Assembly (NCBI GenBank): GCA_031538895.1
Contig: JAVKLU010000043.1
Coordinates: 1 to 64,000 of the forward strand
Reading direction: 5' to 3'
Length of the DNA stretch: 64,000 nt
Source: JAVKLU01 sp031538895
GTDB lineage: Bacteria > Pseudomonadota > Gammaproteobacteria > Burkholderiales > Burkholderiaceae
The translations under genes were made by a program, and so were the position numbers. The notes under the pieces are model-generated. The model was given only the letters and a program-made list of their open reading frames with translations. It was not told where the DNA came from and ran no database searches. Position 1 is the first letter of the stretch, and every line of letters begins with the position of its first letter. Positions 8,193-16,381 of this stretch are shown here, piece after piece.

Positions 8193-9278
8193 ATGATGTT
8201 TTGGGGAACTCCATTTCTTACATTTTCGCGACGTCGAGTGTTGCGCGCGTTCATTTTTTTGAGCGTGTTGAGTTTTAGTAATGCCCACGCGTCTTTGACC
8301 GCGAACGATGTCAATCCCTTGTTACGAAGCGGGCGTTCGGATGAAGCGATTTCAAACATCAATGAAGCCTTGAAAACAAGCCCCAAAGATTACAACCTGA
8401 TTTTTTTAAAGGCGGTGATTTTGGCAGGGCGGAATAATGTGGCGGAAGCACAACAATTATTCAAACAATTAAGTGTTGAATTTCCAGATCGTCCCGAACC
8501 TTTAAATAATTTGGCCGTACTCTTGGCGCGGGAAGGGCGGTTTGATGAGGCGCGCAGTCTATTGGACCGTGCGATGTTGACAGATCCGAAGTACGCACAA
8601 ATTCAACGCAATATTGGCGACCTCAATGCCAAGTTAGCCAGTCAGGCTTACAACAAAGCCTTGAAAAAAAATACCACGATTCAATCGGCGCAGTTAAGTT
8701 TTTTACGTGATTTGGCGGGACAAGCGATTTTGGCGCCTGTGACTTTGGCGCCTGTTACTTTGGCACAAAACACAGTCACACAAAACACAGTTATTGAGCC
8801 ATTACCCAATCCAGTGGTCAAAGGCAGTGTGGTAAAAACAGCTCCCAGCGCGCCGACGCTGACGGAAAAGCCAATCACAGCAGAAGTACCAGCACCATTG
8901 AAAGACCCTAAAAATGAGACTGTTGCGCCGGCTCGTTCAGACAGATTAGAAAAATCAGTATTAGATGCGACGCAAAAATGGGCACAGGCATGGAGTGCAC
9001 GCGATGTCGATCAATACCTCGCTTATTACGACAAACAATTTAGCGGAAAAGAACAAAGCCGTAGCGTTTGGGAGGGGGATCGTCGGAACAAAATTTTGGG
9101 CAAAAAGCGTATTCAAGTTGATGTTCAAATGCCCAAAATGTCGATATCTGGCGCGCGTGCGACAGTCAGTTTTTCACAAATATATCGAGCCGACGCTTTG
9201 AATATTCGTTCGCGCAAAACTTTAGTTTGGGTGCAACAAGGCAACTCATGGGTGATTGTGGACGAGCGCGCCCGATAA
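8193..9278 (+). CDS. Exported TPR protein with C-terminal Cds6/NTF2-like domain
   Basis: A 361-residue exported protein. A signal peptide (RRRVLRAFIFLSVLSFSNAHA) is followed by TPR-type helical repeats from about 40 to 165, for example KDYNLIFLKAVILAGRNNVA and PEPLNNLAVLLAREGRFDEA. A low-complexity Val/Thr/Pro linker, built partly from 15-bp tandem duplications at 8730-8793, connects to a C-terminal NTF2-like domain (about 250-361, ATQKWAQAWSARDVDQYLAYY) of the kind called Cds6 next to L,D-transpeptidases. The following gene is an L,D-transpeptidase that also ends in such a domain, 41 bp downstream, so the two probably work together in the periplasm on peptidoglycan or envelope. The exact role is not known. 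Confidence 0.8.
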   Translation: MMFWGTPFLTFSRRRVLRAFIFLSVLSFSNAHASLTANDVNPLLRSGRSDEAISNINEALKTSPKDYNLIFLKAVILAGRNNVAEAQQLFKQLSVEFPDRPEPLNNLAVLLAREGRFDEARSLLDRAMLTDPKYAQIQRNIGDLNAKLASQAYNKALKKNTTIQSAQLSFLRDLAGQAILAPVTLAPVTLAQNTVTQNTVIEPLPNPVVKGSVVKTAPSAPTLTEKPITAEVPAPLKDPKNETVAPARSDRLEKSVLDATQKWAQAWSARDVDQYLAYYDKQFSGKEQSRSVWEGDRRNKILGKKRIQVDVQMPKMSISGARATVSFSQIYRADALNIRSRKTLVWVQQGNSWVIVDERAR

Positions 9279-9319
9279 GCGGGCGACACTTTCAAGACAT
9301 CAACATTATTTCTAAAGCC

Positions 9320-10420
9320 ATGTTGCCTTATCGAAATTTTCTGTTCATTACGTTGCATATGATGCTGTGCGTCTGGATCGTTCCCAGCGCATTGGCCGGA
9401 CCAGAGATCGCGATTCAGAAAATTTTAAAATCTTTGGATGACAGCGATTTATCACAAGCCGAAGTCACCGCGCAAGAGTTAGTTAAAAGTTACCCCTCAT
9501 TTGATCTAGGTCAAATACTGTTGGGTGATATTTTGATGTTGCACAAATCAGCTCTACCTTTACTGAGCAAGGAAAGCGACAACTCGAATCAGGACCGTAT
9601 CTTGAACGATTTGCGTGCAGAAGCACGCGTACGCTTTGCGGCTTTGGCCTTTACACCGCCAGCGGGCGCTGTGCCCAATGTCTGGGTTAATGTCGCGTCA
9701 AGTCACAAGCGAATTTTGATCGCGGATACAGAGCGTTCACGTTTGTGGGTATATCGGAATCAAAACGGCGTTCCTAAATTAGAAGCCAATTACTACATGT
9801 CGCAAGGGCGTGCGGGCGACAACAAAAAGCGCGAGGGCGATTTAAAAACACCGATTGGGGTCTATCACATCACGGGTCATTTAAGTAAGCTACCGCCGTT
9901 TTATGGCGTTGGCGCCTTGCCCATCAACTATCCTAATGAATGGGACCGAAAAAACAAACGCACGGGTTCTAATATCTGGCTTCATGGCACACCCGCAGAA
10001 CAATACAGTCGCCCACCCCTAGCATCTGAGGGATGTTTGGTCTTGAGTAATGAGGACATGAATATCTTGATTAGCAAAGCACAAAAAAAACCCAGTACCA
10101 GCAATATGGATTTGGTCATCATTACCGATAATTTGAGTTTTATCTCGTCTGATGACGCGCGTAAAACACACGCGTCGTTTGAGCAAGCCTTTACACGTTC
10201 GCACGGACAAGCCCAAGCCTATGCTGCGCGTTATCAGCCTGGGCGTGTTAACAAACCTAAAATCAAAAGCAATATTCGCAACTTAACTTTGGTACGTTAT
10301 CCCGATAATGGCTCAATGTATCTGGCACAATTTGATCGAGTTGAACAGGGCAAAACCACTTTTCATCAAGAATATTGGGGATTAAAAAATGGTGAATGGC
10401 GTGTTCAATTTGAAAAATAA
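9320..10420 (+). CDS. L,D-transpeptidase (YkuD fold) with C-terminal Cds6-like domain
   Basis: A 366-residue periplasmic enzyme expected to form or cut L,D bonds in peptidoglycan stems or to attach envelope proteins. A signal peptide ends near PSALA. The YkuD domain spans about 140-255 and has His222 in LHGTP and the nucleophile Cys239 in ASEGCLVLS; the usual SHGC is SEGC here, as in YafK-type relatives. Residues about 285-366 form an NTF2-like domain (AYAARYQPGRV, EYWGLKNGEWRVQFEK) like that of the preceding TPR protein. I chose the ATG at 9320 because it opens the signal peptide (MLPYRNFLFITLHMMLCVW) and avoids overlap with the upstream gene. Confidence 0.87.
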   Translation: MLPYRNFLFITLHMMLCVWIVPSALAGPEIAIQKILKSLDDSDLSQAEVTAQELVKSYPSFDLGQILLGDILMLHKSALPLLSKESDNSNQDRILNDLRAEARVRFAALAFTPPAGAVPNVWVNVASSHKRILIADTERSRLWVYRNQNGVPKLEANYYMSQGRAGDNKKREGDLKTPIGVYHITGHLSKLPPFYGVGALPINYPNEWDRKNKRTGSNIWLHGTPAEQYSRPPLASEGCLVLSNEDMNILISKAQKKPSTSNMDLVIITDNLSFISSDDARKTHASFEQAFTRSHGQAQAYAARYQPGRVNKPKIKSNIRNLTLVRYPDNGSMYLAQFDRVEQGKTTFHQEYWGLKNGEWRVQFEK

Positions 10421-10458
10421 ACGGCAGCACTTGTTCTTTTTTATTCTTTAACCTAACT

Positions 10459-10968
10459 ATGAAAACAATGTTTATTTATATTTTATTAACGACAAATTTT
10501 GGTACCATTAAATTGGAATTAGATGCTGAGAAAGCGCCAATCTCGAGCAAAAATTTTGTGGAATACGTGAAATCCGGTCATTACGACGGCACGATTTTTC
10601 ACCGCGTGATTCCTGGTTTTATGGTTCAAGGCGGCGGTATGGATAAAGCGATGAATGAAAAATCAACCGGAGCATCAATTCAAAACGAAGCCAAAAACGG
10701 TTTAAAAAATGTGAAGTATTCGGTCGCAATGGCACGTACTAACGCACCGCATTCAGCCAGTGCACAGTTTTTTATCAATACTAAAAACAACAGTTTTTTA
10801 GATTACCCAGGCCAAGATGGTTGGGGTTACGCGGTGTTTGGACGCGTGATTGAAGGCATGGACGTGGTTGATAAAATTGAAAAAGTTAAAACGGGCAACA
10901 AAGGATTTCATCAAGATGTTCCCGTGGACCCTGTGGTTGTTGAAAAAGCGGAAGTGGTCGCAAAATAA
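10459..10968 (+). CDS. ppiB: Cytoplasmic cyclophilin-type peptidyl-prolyl isomerase
   Basis: Catalyses cis-trans isomerisation of prolyl bonds. It is a 169-residue protein close to E. coli PpiB in size. The cyclophilin hallmarks are present: FHRVIPGFMVQGG (catalytic Arg in FHRVI), SAQFFIN, and GYAVFGRVIEGMDVVDKI. The first residues are mildly hydrophobic (MFIYILLTTNFG), but the family start lies within them and there is no cleavage site, so I call it cytoplasmic. It is followed 44 bp later by lpxH, a common pairing in betaproteobacteria. Confidence 0.95.
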   Translation: MKTMFIYILLTTNFGTIKLELDAEKAPISSKNFVEYVKSGHYDGTIFHRVIPGFMVQGGGMDKAMNEKSTGASIQNEAKNGLKNVKYSVAMARTNAPHSASAQFFINTKNNSFLDYPGQDGWGYAVFGRVIEGMDVVDKIEKVKTGNKGFHQDVPVDPVVVEKAEVVAK

Positions 10969-11012
10969 ATTGTTATGAGGAGCGCGTTCTTGAAACACTT
11001 CATATACCATTT

Positions 11013-11792
11013 GTGTTAGCCAGTAAAGCGATTGATGCGCTGGTGGTATCGGATTTGCATTTAAGTCCACGCGCTCCAAAAACCAGCGCGGCATTTTTAG
11101 CTTGGCTTTCTCAACAAACAGGACAAGCTAAACCAATTCATGCCGCATCAAATTCGCCACGGGCCTTATATTTATTAGGTGATGTTTTTGAGTATTGGGT
11201 CGGCGACGAAATGTTGGACGATCCGTTTTATGCCGACATCGCCGCCGCGATTAAAAATTGTGTCATGCACGGTATTAAAGTGTATTGGTGTGATGGCAAT
11301 CGAGATTTTTTAGTCCGCGCCCGATTTTTTGAAATGACGGCATGTCAGCGTTTGAATGATCCCCAAGTCCACATTTTGGGTGGTGTGCCGACTTTATTAA
11401 CCCATGGCGATCAGTACTGCCTGGATGATGTGGCGTACATGAGGTTTCGTGCGCAAGTTCGCAATCCTGATTTTCAAACACAATTTTTGGCACGATCGTT
11501 TGCCGAACGTCTCGAAATTATTCAACAAATTCGGTTGCAAAGTGCGATGACCTCAGACATCAGCGACGTGCATCACGCGACGATTAAACAGCTCTTTAGT
11601 GCGCATCAGGTGACGCGATTGGTGCACGGGCATACCCACCAAAGTGCGATGCATCAAGTTGATCTAGGGACTCACTGCACGCGTTGGGTCTTATCCGATT
11701 GGGATTTTGATCATGCGTCAACACCGCGCGCTAATGCTTGGGCGGCGTATACCGATGGTAGTTGCGGTTTTATACCGATTGCAGTTTCCTAG
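11013..11792 (+). CDS. lpxH: UDP-2,3-diacylglucosamine diphosphatase
   Basis: Cleaves UDP-2,3-diacylglucosamine to lipid X and UMP, the fourth step of lipid A synthesis, at the inner face of the inner membrane. The metallophosphoesterase motifs are in order: SDLHLS (Asp14, His16), LGDVFEYWVGD, DGNRDF, LTHGD, and VHGHTHQ. At 259 residues it is near normal length. The start is a GTG at 11013; no ATG lies in frame upstream. It follows ppiB. Confidence 0.93.
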   Translation: MLASKAIDALVVSDLHLSPRAPKTSAAFLAWLSQQTGQAKPIHAASNSPRALYLLGDVFEYWVGDEMLDDPFYADIAAAIKNCVMHGIKVYWCDGNRDFLVRARFFEMTACQRLNDPQVHILGGVPTLLTHGDQYCLDDVAYMRFRAQVRNPDFQTQFLARSFAERLEIIQQIRLQSAMTSDISDVHHATIKQLFSAHQVTRLVHGHTHQSAMHQVDLGTHCTRWVLSDWDFDHASTPRANAWAAYTDGSCGFIPIAVS

Positions 11793-11826
11793 CACTTTAT
11801 TTTCAAGACGCTCCAGATTTTCCAAG

Positions 11827-11901
11827 CTCGCCGTCGTCTAATGGATAAGACGTATGCCTCCTAAGCGTGAAATTCAGGTTCGATTCCTGACGGCGGGACC
11901 A
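11827..11901 (+). tRNA. tRNA-Arg (anticodon CCT)
   Basis: The acceptor strands CTCGCCG and CGGCGGG pair with one U-G, and the CCA end is encoded (discriminator A). The anticodon stem TATGC/GCGTG carries the loop CTCCTAA, giving CCT. The D-arm GTCTAATGGATAAGAC and T-arm TCAGGTTCGATTCCTGA are intact. Length is 75 nt. Confidence 0.95.
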
Positions 11902-11999
11902 GTCTGATACGTGTTTTCAGTATGTCTATTGTGGATGCGGATGTTTTGAATCGCACAACAGATTTTTGATTGACTCTTATTATTTAGAAAGAATCACAA

Positions 12000-14348
12000 T
12001 TGGATTTACTTAACTCTTCAGAAGACAGCTTGATTTTGGGGCAATATGCCGAGCGTGCCTATTTGGAATACGCCGTTTCAGTCGTTAAAGGTCGTGCCTT
12101 GCCCGATGTCAGTGATGGACAAAAACCGGTGCAAAGACGAATTTTGTATGCAATGCACGAATTGGGACTGTTCTCGCAAGCCAAACCGCGCAAGTCCGCC
12201 GCCGTGGTCGGGGATGTGTTAGGAAAATTTCACCCGCATGGCGATCAGTCCGTATACGACGCGCTGGTGCGCATGGCGCAGGATTTTTCTTTGCGTTATC
12301 CCTTGATTGATGGACAAGGAAACTTTGGATCGCGTGATGGCGACGGCGCAGCCGCGATGCGTTATACCGAAGCGCGCTTAACGCCCATTGCACAATTATT
12401 GTTGGACGAGTTGGATGAAGCGACAGTTGGGTTTCAAAAAAATTATGACGGCAGTTATGACGAGCCAATATTGTTGCCGGCGCGTTTGCCGATGTTGTTA
12501 TTAAATGGCGCCAGCGGTATCGCAGTGGGAATGGCCACTGAAATGCCCGCGCATAATTTGCGCGAAATCGCGGCAGCGGCCGTTGCCTTAATTAAGAATC
12601 CAGATTTAAGCGTGGCCGATTTATTGCGCTATTGCCCAGGACCTGATTACGCCACGGGGGCGCAGCTGATTTCTCCGGCCAGTGTGATTGAAGAGGTCTA
12701 TACCAGTGGTCGAGGTTCGGTGCGCTTGCGCGCCCGTTATCACATTGAAGATCGTGCGCGTGGTCAATGGCAAGTGGTATTTGATCAATTGCCACCACAA
12801 GTCTCTAGTCAAAAAATTCTCGAAGAAATCGAAGAATTAACCAACCCTAAAATTAAAGCGGGCAAAAAATCTTTGTCGCCTGAACAGGCACAATTAAAGC
12901 AAGATGTTCTGTCCGTACTGGATCGCGTGCGGGACGAGTCAGGTAAAGACGCGGCCGTGCGCTTGGTGTTTGAGCCCAAATCAAAAAATCAAAATCAAGA
13001 TGAATTTGTTGCCGCGCTGTTGGCGCATACCAGTTTGGAAAATAACTGCAGCATCAACCTGGTCGCCATTGGTATTGATGGCCGTCCGGCACAAAAAAAT
13101 CTGCTGAATTTATTGTCCGAGTGGATCGCATTTCGCTTTCAAGTCGTACAAAAACGCACGCAGTTTCAATTAAACAAAGTTCAAGATCGCATTCATATTT
13201 TGCAAGGCCGACAAACGGTGTTCTTGCAAGTTGAGCGTGTGATTAAAGTGATTCGTGAGGCCGATGATCCCAAAGCCGACTTGATCGCCGAATTTGGTTT
13301 AAGCGAGATTCAGGCCGATGATATTTTGGAAATGCGTTTGCGCCAACTGGCGCGCTTAGAAGCCTTCAAAATTGAAAAAGAATTGAATGATTTACAGGAT
13401 TCCGCTGAGCGTTTAAACATCCTTTTAGGAGACGCTAATGCGATGAAAAAACAAATCATCAAAGAAATTGAACAAGACGCGAAAAAATTTGGTGACGATA
13501 GACGCACCGTCATTGAAGAAGCCTCGCGCGCGCAAACCACTAAACGAATTAGCAACGATCCGGTGACGGTCATCATTTCGCAAAAAGGTTGGTTGCGGAT
13601 TCGCCAAGGGCACGAGTTGTCGGCAGATTTAAGTTTTAAAACGGGTGATGCCTTGTATGCGCAATTCATGTGTATGAGTAGCCATCACTTGCTTGCTTTT
13701 GGTTCTGACGGACGCGTGTACAGCGTGGCCTTAAATGGCTTGAATACGGGACGTGGCGATGGTATTCCGATGGTCAGTTTGATTGATCTTGCTCCAGAGA
13801 GTCATTTGATGCATTTTTACGCCGCGCCTTTGGAGCAAGAGTTGATTTTGGCGGTGAGTAATGGTTATGGCTTTTTAACGCAAGTCGGTGATATGGTGGG
13901 GCGCATGAGGGCGGGCAAACAATACGTGACGATTAGTTCAGACGAAACCTTGTTACCGCCTTTGCCGGTGTCGTCTTTGCTGGCGTCATCTTTAGGTGCG
14001 AAAGGAAACGCGACAGGGAACGCGACAACAATCTTGGCGTGTTTAACGCACAGCGGATTTTTGTTGACTTTTTCAGCGAGTGATTTGAAGCGTTTGGTCG
14101 CGGGAGGAAAAGGCATGATGCTGCAAAAAATTCAATCGGGTGATTATCTGTTGGGTATTGCAAGGGTGTCTGACAAAGGTGTGGTTATCAGCGGACAAGA
14201 CAAAAAACATAAAGCCATGAGTGAAACTTTGAACACTGATGCGCTGCGCATGCATTTTCTCAAGCGCGGGCACAAAGGTTTGCCCTGCAATAAAACATTG
14301 AAAAAATCGATGATGTACTTTTTGGAAATTACTGATGCCCCGCTTTAA
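12000..14348 (+). CDS. parC: DNA topoisomerase IV subunit A
   Basis: The DNA-cutting and religating subunit of the enzyme that decatenates daughter chromosomes. The 782-residue length fits ParC. The 5Y-CAP domain has the active-site Tyr122 in MRYTEARL. The quinolone-resistance region reads GKFHPHGDQSVYDA, so the position matching E. coli Ser80 is Gln83, which I believe is natural in betaproteobacteria rather than a resistance mutation. A coiled coil lies near 420-490 and beta-propeller blades follow from about 510. The start is a TTG at 12000. Codons near 668-676 contain a 12-bp tandem duplication (GNATGNAT). parE is not in the window. The next gene overlaps its 3' end by 14 bp. Confidence 0.95.
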   Translation: MDLLNSSEDSLILGQYAERAYLEYAVSVVKGRALPDVSDGQKPVQRRILYAMHELGLFSQAKPRKSAAVVGDVLGKFHPHGDQSVYDALVRMAQDFSLRYPLIDGQGNFGSRDGDGAAAMRYTEARLTPIAQLLLDELDEATVGFQKNYDGSYDEPILLPARLPMLLLNGASGIAVGMATEMPAHNLREIAAAAVALIKNPDLSVADLLRYCPGPDYATGAQLISPASVIEEVYTSGRGSVRLRARYHIEDRARGQWQVVFDQLPPQVSSQKILEEIEELTNPKIKAGKKSLSPEQAQLKQDVLSVLDRVRDESGKDAAVRLVFEPKSKNQNQDEFVAALLAHTSLENNCSINLVAIGIDGRPAQKNLLNLLSEWIAFRFQVVQKRTQFQLNKVQDRIHILQGRQTVFLQVERVIKVIREADDPKADLIAEFGLSEIQADDILEMRLRQLARLEAFKIEKELNDLQDSAERLNILLGDANAMKKQIIKEIEQDAKKFGDDRRTVIEEASRAQTTKRISNDPVTVIISQKGWLRIRQGHELSADLSFKTGDALYAQFMCMSSHHLLAFGSDGRVYSVALNGLNTGRGDGIPMVSLIDLAPESHLMHFYAAPLEQELILAVSNGYGFLTQVGDMVGRMRAGKQYVTISSDETLLPPLPVSSLLASSLGAKGNATGNATTILACLTHSGFLLTFSASDLKRLVAGGKGMMLQKIQSGDYLLGIARVSDKGVVISGQDKKHKAMSETLNTDALRMHFLKRGHKGLPCNKTLKKSMMYFLEITDAPL

Positions 14349-15288
14349 AAATAGTCTCAAGCAAAACATTCCTAAAACCTTATCGTGGTGTCGCGTCGGT
14401 ATCCTTGTTTGTGGATTGATATTCGGCGGCCAGGTTTTTGCCTTAAGTAAAGTTGAAGTCGTCAGTTTGGTGCAAAGCTTGCGCACGCAAGGCTGTGGTT
14501 CATTTTCTACACCATTGACGCCCTTTGCGGTAATTCCACAGTTGGATCGTGCGGCCACCATTATGGCGGCGCACCCCACTGATTTGGATAACGAAAAAAT
14601 CAGTCAAATACTCAATTCTGTCGCCTATTATTTTGAGTCCATACAAACCATCGCAGTGACCAATGCGATGAGTTCGAAAAATTTACACAAAGTATTGCGT
14701 GGTCAAGATTGCATGACTTTGATGGATCCGAAATTGAGCGATCTGGGAATTTTCAGCAGTGGTGATCAAATTTTTATTTTATTAGCGACGCCAATTCCCA
14801 CACGCATTCCTGCGCTTGAGCCGGTTGAAAAAATGTGGCAAGAAATGACCGATGAGGTGAACCGTGTTCGGGCAAAAGCGCAACAATGTGGCGCCACTCA
14901 TTACCCCGCTGTTGCGCCAATCAAAATCAATCGACAGTTAATATCGATTGCGAAAATCTATGCGCGTGACTTGGCGCAATACAATTATTTGGCGCATGAA
15001 GGGCGCGATGGTTCGACGCCCAGTGAACGCATTACGAAAGGGGGTTACGAGTGGCAATCTGTTGCTGAGAACCTTGCAGGAGGCCCTGATTCGGTGACGA
15101 CAGTCGTTGAAGGCTGGCGCAAAAGTCCAGGACACTGTGCGAATTTAATGAACGCATCGGTGACAGAAATGGGCATTGCCTACGCCTTAAATCCAGCCAG
15201 TACTTATCATATTTACTGGGTGCAAGTATTTGGCCATCCAATGCTTGGCGCAAAACAGACGCGTCAATTACCTTTAGCCGCGGATTAG
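14335..15288 (+). CDS. Exported CAP-domain (SCP/PR1-like) protein
   Basis: A 317-residue protein with a signal peptide (VGILVCGLIFGGQVFA) and a C-terminal CAP domain at about 165-305. CAP hallmarks seen are VNRVRAKAQQCG, LAHEGRDGSTPSERI, YEWQSVAENLAGG, VVEGWRKSPGHCANLM and EMGIAYA, which include the usual His and Glu cavity residues. The N-terminal 130 residues are a separate, unrecognised domain. The molecular role of bacterial CAP proteins is mostly unknown. It overlaps the parC stop by 14 bp, suggesting translational coupling. Confidence 0.87.
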   Translation: MPRFKNSLKQNIPKTLSWCRVGILVCGLIFGGQVFALSKVEVVSLVQSLRTQGCGSFSTPLTPFAVIPQLDRAATIMAAHPTDLDNEKISQILNSVAYYFESIQTIAVTNAMSSKNLHKVLRGQDCMTLMDPKLSDLGIFSSGDQIFILLATPIPTRIPALEPVEKMWQEMTDEVNRVRAKAQQCGATHYPAVAPIKINRQLISIAKIYARDLAQYNYLAHEGRDGSTPSERITKGGYEWQSVAENLAGGPDSVTTVVEGWRKSPGHCANLMNASVTEMGIAYALNPASTYHIYWVQVFGHPMLGAKQTRQLPLAAD

Positions 15289-15340
15289 GCCGCTTGATGA
15301 GGGCTCTGTAACTGGTTAGCGTTTGGGTGTAGTTATCGAG

Positions 15341-15369
15341 TTGAAAATTTACTGTGAATTGCATATAAT
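15341..15369 (+). promoter_or_regulatory. Near-perfect sigma70 promoter of a candidate small RNA
   Basis: TTGAAA (15341-15346) and a consensus TATAAT (15364-15369) are separated by exactly 17 bp. The predicted start is near 15376, and no coding gene begins before the terminator at 15434. Confidence 0.75.
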
Positions 15370-15375
15370 TTTTCG

Positions 15376-15465
15376 GTGGGTACAGTCAGACTGTGGGTTT
15401 AAGTCCACTACTGCACCATATCTGTCCCGCACTCACGGCCCTTTTTAGGGCCGTGTTTATTTTTT
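15376..15465 (+). ncRNA. Candidate structured small RNA (about 90 nt)
   Basis: A compact RNA with its own promoter and terminator. The first 42 nt fold into a three-way junction: closing helix GGTG-GGTA (15375-15382) with TACT-G-CACC (15409-15417), hairpin CAGT-CAG-ACTG (15383-15393), and hairpin TGGG-TTTAAG-TCCA (15394-15407). An intrinsic terminator follows: CACGGCCC (15434-15441) pairs with GGGCCGTG (15448-15455), then TTTATTTTTT. The T-arm-like second hairpin and the CACCA recall a tRNA end, but no tRNA can be built. It is not 4.5S, 6S, RNase P or tmRNA as far as I can see. It may be a free small RNA or a terminated leader of the AlkD-like gene that starts 43 bp later. Confidence 0.6.
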
Positions 15466-15508
15466 GCGCGGGTCGTTGAAATAGCTCTCGGCTGATTTTT
15501 AAATAGTA

Positions 15509-16354
15509 ATGACGACGACTTTTATCTTGCCAGCGGCACCCAAGGGTATGCAAAAAGGCGTAGCCTTAAAAGATATTTTGGGCGCGGCGGCGATTGCCGG
15601 TTTAGTGCATAACATTCAAAGGGTGCATCCTCGTTTTGACGGCAAAGCTTTTACCGCATTGGCACAAAACGGTTTAGAGCCTTTGAGAATTTTGCAAAGA
15701 GGGGCACATTTGGCACAGGCTTTGCGCCAGTATTTGCCGCCGACTTTTGAGGACGCTATAGAAATTTTGTTGGCGTCATTGCCGCCTGCAAATATCGCGA
15801 CCGAAGGCTTGGGCATGGCCGTATTTTTTTATTTGCCGCATGTGAGCTTTGTCGCGCAATATGGTCTTGATCCTACAAATAATCAGGGGCGTGATCCTTT
15901 TGAACTCTCGATGCGGGCGCAATATGAATTAACGCAGCGTTTTAGTGCAGAATTTTCGATGCGGCCTTTTTTGATACAACAGCCCGAACGAACTTTAGCG
16001 CGTTTATTAGATTGGACGACTGATTCGAGCGCGCATGTGCGGCGTTTATGTTCTGAGGGCGCGCGGCCGCGCTTGCCGTGGGCGGTACGGATTCCCCAAT
16101 TTATTCAAGACCCCACACCTTTGTGGCCGATTTTGAACGCGCTGAAAAATGATTCCAGTCGCTATGTGCAGCGCAGTGTTGCCAATCATTTAGGCGACAT
16201 CGCCAAAGATCATCCCGAGTTAGTGTTCGCGTTGTGCGACATTTGGTTAGCAGACGCGTCAAGCGATGTAAAATGGATTATTCGTCATGCCTTGCGTCAC
16301 CCAGCTAAAAAATTAAATTCGCGGGCATTGGCGGTGCGTCGCGCCGCGAAGTAA
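15509..16354 (+). CDS. AlkD-like DNA alkylation repair protein (HEAT repeats)
   Basis: A 281-residue all-helical protein of the AlkC/AlkD-type DNA alkylation repair family, which flips or excises positively charged alkylated bases by a HEAT-repeat glycosylase fold. Visible helices include ARLLDWTTDSSAHVRRLCSEG, RPRLPWAVRIPQF, LNALKNDSSRYVQRSVANHL and WLADASSDVKWIIRHALRH, the conserved C-terminal pattern of the family (SxxVRRLxSEGxRPRLPW). It is a cytoplasmic protein without signal peptide. It lies just after the candidate small RNA and before the amidase gene. Confidence 0.87.
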   Translation: MTTTFILPAAPKGMQKGVALKDILGAAAIAGLVHNIQRVHPRFDGKAFTALAQNGLEPLRILQRGAHLAQALRQYLPPTFEDAIEILLASLPPANIATEGLGMAVFFYLPHVSFVAQYGLDPTNNQGRDPFELSMRAQYELTQRFSAEFSMRPFLIQQPERTLARLLDWTTDSSAHVRRLCSEGARPRLPWAVRIPQFIQDPTPLWPILNALKNDSSRYVQRSVANHLGDIAKDHPELVFALCDIWLADASSDVKWIIRHALRHPAKKLNSRALAVRRAAK

Positions 16355-16381
16355 CACATTTAATCAATCAATGAATCAAAG

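Noticed and set aside
12000..14348. Quinolone-resistance mutation in parC (Gln at the Ser80 site)
   Set aside because: Gln at this position is, to my knowledge, normal in betaproteobacterial ParC.
15376..15420. Possible degenerate tRNA (T-arm-like hairpin followed by CACCA)
   Set aside because: No D-arm, anticodon arm or 7-bp acceptor stem can be built, and the RNA has its own promoter and terminator.
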